Part shown: piece after piece, positions 62,451 through 64,000 of the stretch
Layout: each line of letters begins with the position of its first letter
Position numbering within the stretch: position 1 is the first letter of the stretch
From: Agelaius tricolor
Taxonomy: Eukaryota; Chordata; Aves; Passeriformes; Icteridae
Assembly (NCBI GenBank): GCA_023055355.1
Contig: JALJCS010000009.1
Location: 46,840,501-46,904,500, forward strand
Direction: 5' to 3'
Length of the DNA stretch: 64,000 nucleotides
Translations under genes and position numbers: made by a program
The notes under the pieces: generated by a model
Seen by the model: the letters and a program-made list of their open reading frames with translations, nothing else
What the model was told of the DNA's origin: nothing
Database searches by the model: none

Positions 62451-64000
62451 TTTCCTTAGGAAACCAGCTAAAACATTTCACTTCCTTTCTCTAAACTGGA
62501 TTAAATAACTGCAGGCTGGATGGTGCAGCAGCAGGACAAACATGACCTGGTCAGGAACGGTGCCAGAGCTCACAGGTGCTTCTCTCCAAGCCTAAGGAAA
62601 ACAGCTCACGGTGTTGACTCATCTTTCAGCCCTCAGATTCTCTTAATTGCTCAGTGAATTATTCACCCCAGCTTGCTCCACCCTCCCTCAGTCCTCTCAC
62701 ACCTATTTTGCCCTTCCCCTGCAGCACCAACAATAACAAAATCAAAAATTTTGCTCCCATTTCCACAGCACCAAGGACAGACTCTTCTGAGGGTTGGCTA
62801 CAACACCTGGAAGACAAGGCAGAGAAACTTTGAAGTCCTGAAAGATGAGTGAACACATTGTAATAATCAGGGCACAACTGCAATTAATAAAATATCCTTC
62901 AGGGGAAGGAAGGACCTATTGGAGAAGAGCTGAAATTGTTCAAGTATTTGTGACAAAATACAAAAGGAGGATGGATCAGCATTAAAGCACAAGCTGACAC
63001 AGCACCGGCCCTAAATTTAACTGGGATAAACACTTTTTTTTGCTGTACAATATATTCCTTTAAAATATACAAATCATGTAGCACCACAGCTCTTCTCCCA
63101 CTTGAGCAAAATAAATAGCATTTGAAGTTACCTTCTTAGTAGCACTCAAAGCCTAACATAATATCCAGTCAGAATATTGAAATCAAGGGTCTGAGCTGTT
63201 TGAACCAGTCTAAAAGATGCAAGAAATTAAATGCTGGCTATAGGATCCTGGTTTTCAAACAGCAGAGTTTGTACACGCAAGGCTGGAATAAACAGCAGGT
63301 CTGTTTCCCCAGATCCTGTCAGAGAAATATTTCAGAGAGGTTACAAATCTTAATTGACCACAGCAGCACATCTCAGGAAAGGTAAGTAGTGTCATTTGTG
63401 TGCCAAGGAGGAGGAAAGGAGGACAATGGGAAGGAGCAGGAGGTCAAGCCTGGGGAGCAGGACAGCCTGGATTAACAGCCAGGCACTGCTGGATCTCAAT
63501 CCAAGCTTAAAAATCACAGCTCTGACAACAAACAAAAAAATTGGTGGTCAAATGTGATTGACTTTGAGAGACTGTTCTCTAATCAATCATGACAAGGTTA
63601 ATTCTCCTAAACTCTCACTAGCAGATGCTAATCTACCCTGGAGTGCATCCATGATTCCAGAATAATTATGAAAACAAAAGCAGTTTGTAAGCAAAGAATT
63701 GTGTACAGCTTTCTTTTTATATTCCTTTGCTCTACCTCCCCAAATAGTGAGGGACACCCAAACAAAACATTCACAGTAAAATTAAAATAAATACCACACA
63801 TAAATAACATCATACCCAGGAGAGGTGATGACTATACAGATGGATTTAAAAAACAATTGAGCTCAACAAATTTTGAAGAAAATTTTGTACTGCCAAAAAA
63901 AAAAAAAAGAAAAACAAGAACAAGCAAATCAAAACACAAAAAAGGACATTCCAGAAATCCAACACAAAAATAACATGTTCCCTATAACATTTCTACTAAT
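62450..64000. other. Gene-free DNA, right end
   Basis: No gene recognised. A strong donor-like word (GAAAG followed by GTAAGTAG) occurs at 63382. An A14 run lies at 63895-63908 in a generally A-rich end segment. Confidence 0.5.

Noticed and set aside
1..64000. Microbial systems such as CRISPR arrays, operons, prophage or toxin-antitoxin loci
   Set aside because: No regularly spaced repeats, dense gene packing or ribosome binding sites; the DNA is vertebrate in character.

Overview
The window reads as vertebrate nuclear DNA, most likely from a bird. It is AT-rich (roughly 60% A+T by eye), CpG-poor, and broken by homopolymer runs. It carries two 3' ends of CR1 retrotransposons of the avian/reptilian type, one on each strand. 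It also has a few very old SINE relics (MIR-like and tRNA-like). I see no microbial gene organisation, ribosome binding sites, operons, CRISPR array or phage signature. A passerine origin is only an impression from the repeat-poor texture.

I find no protein-coding gene. The longest open frame is 167 codons (61360-61863 +), inside a pyrimidine-rich stretch where stop codons are rarer. None of the open frames shows a domain, signal peptide or repeat that I recognise. No convincing spliced gene, rRNA, tRNA gene or known microRNA was seen. The window is therefore either a gene desert or the inside of a very large intron. The sequence alone does not say which locus.

Layout. 1-9.9 kb: plain AT-rich intergenic or intronic DNA. 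9.9-22.3 kb: plain DNA alternating with islands of moderate GC, retained CpGs and dense homeodomain/POU/E-box-like words that look like conserved non-coding elements (about 9.93-10.86, 12.89-13.19, 15.36-15.72, 18.16-18.86, 20.58-20.99 and 21.52-22.29 kb). 22.9-24.4 kb: a rearranged patch with a diverged 180-bp duplication, a tRNA-like SINE relic, an 18-bp tandem repeat and a T18 run. 25.8-26.4 kb: two MIR-like relics in opposite orientation. 28.1 and 30.4 kb: two copies of a short shared element. 33.1 kb: a tight CpG cluster ending in a strong splice-donor-like word. 37.3-37.8, 41.9-42.9, 46.4-46.6 and 46.9-47.5 kb: further regulatory-looking islands, the 42.4-42.9 kb block being the most suggestive. 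50.0 kb: two abutting near-palindromes. 54.8 kb and 60.3 kb: the CR1 fragments. 59.8-62.5 kb: strand-asymmetric DNA, purine-rich then pyrimidine-rich.

No new biological system is evident. The most defensible points of interest are the local duplications, the double palindrome, the CpG clusters and the regulatory-element candidates in a window with few recognisable transposons. Conservation could not be measured here, so every regulatory call is an inference from composition and motifs.
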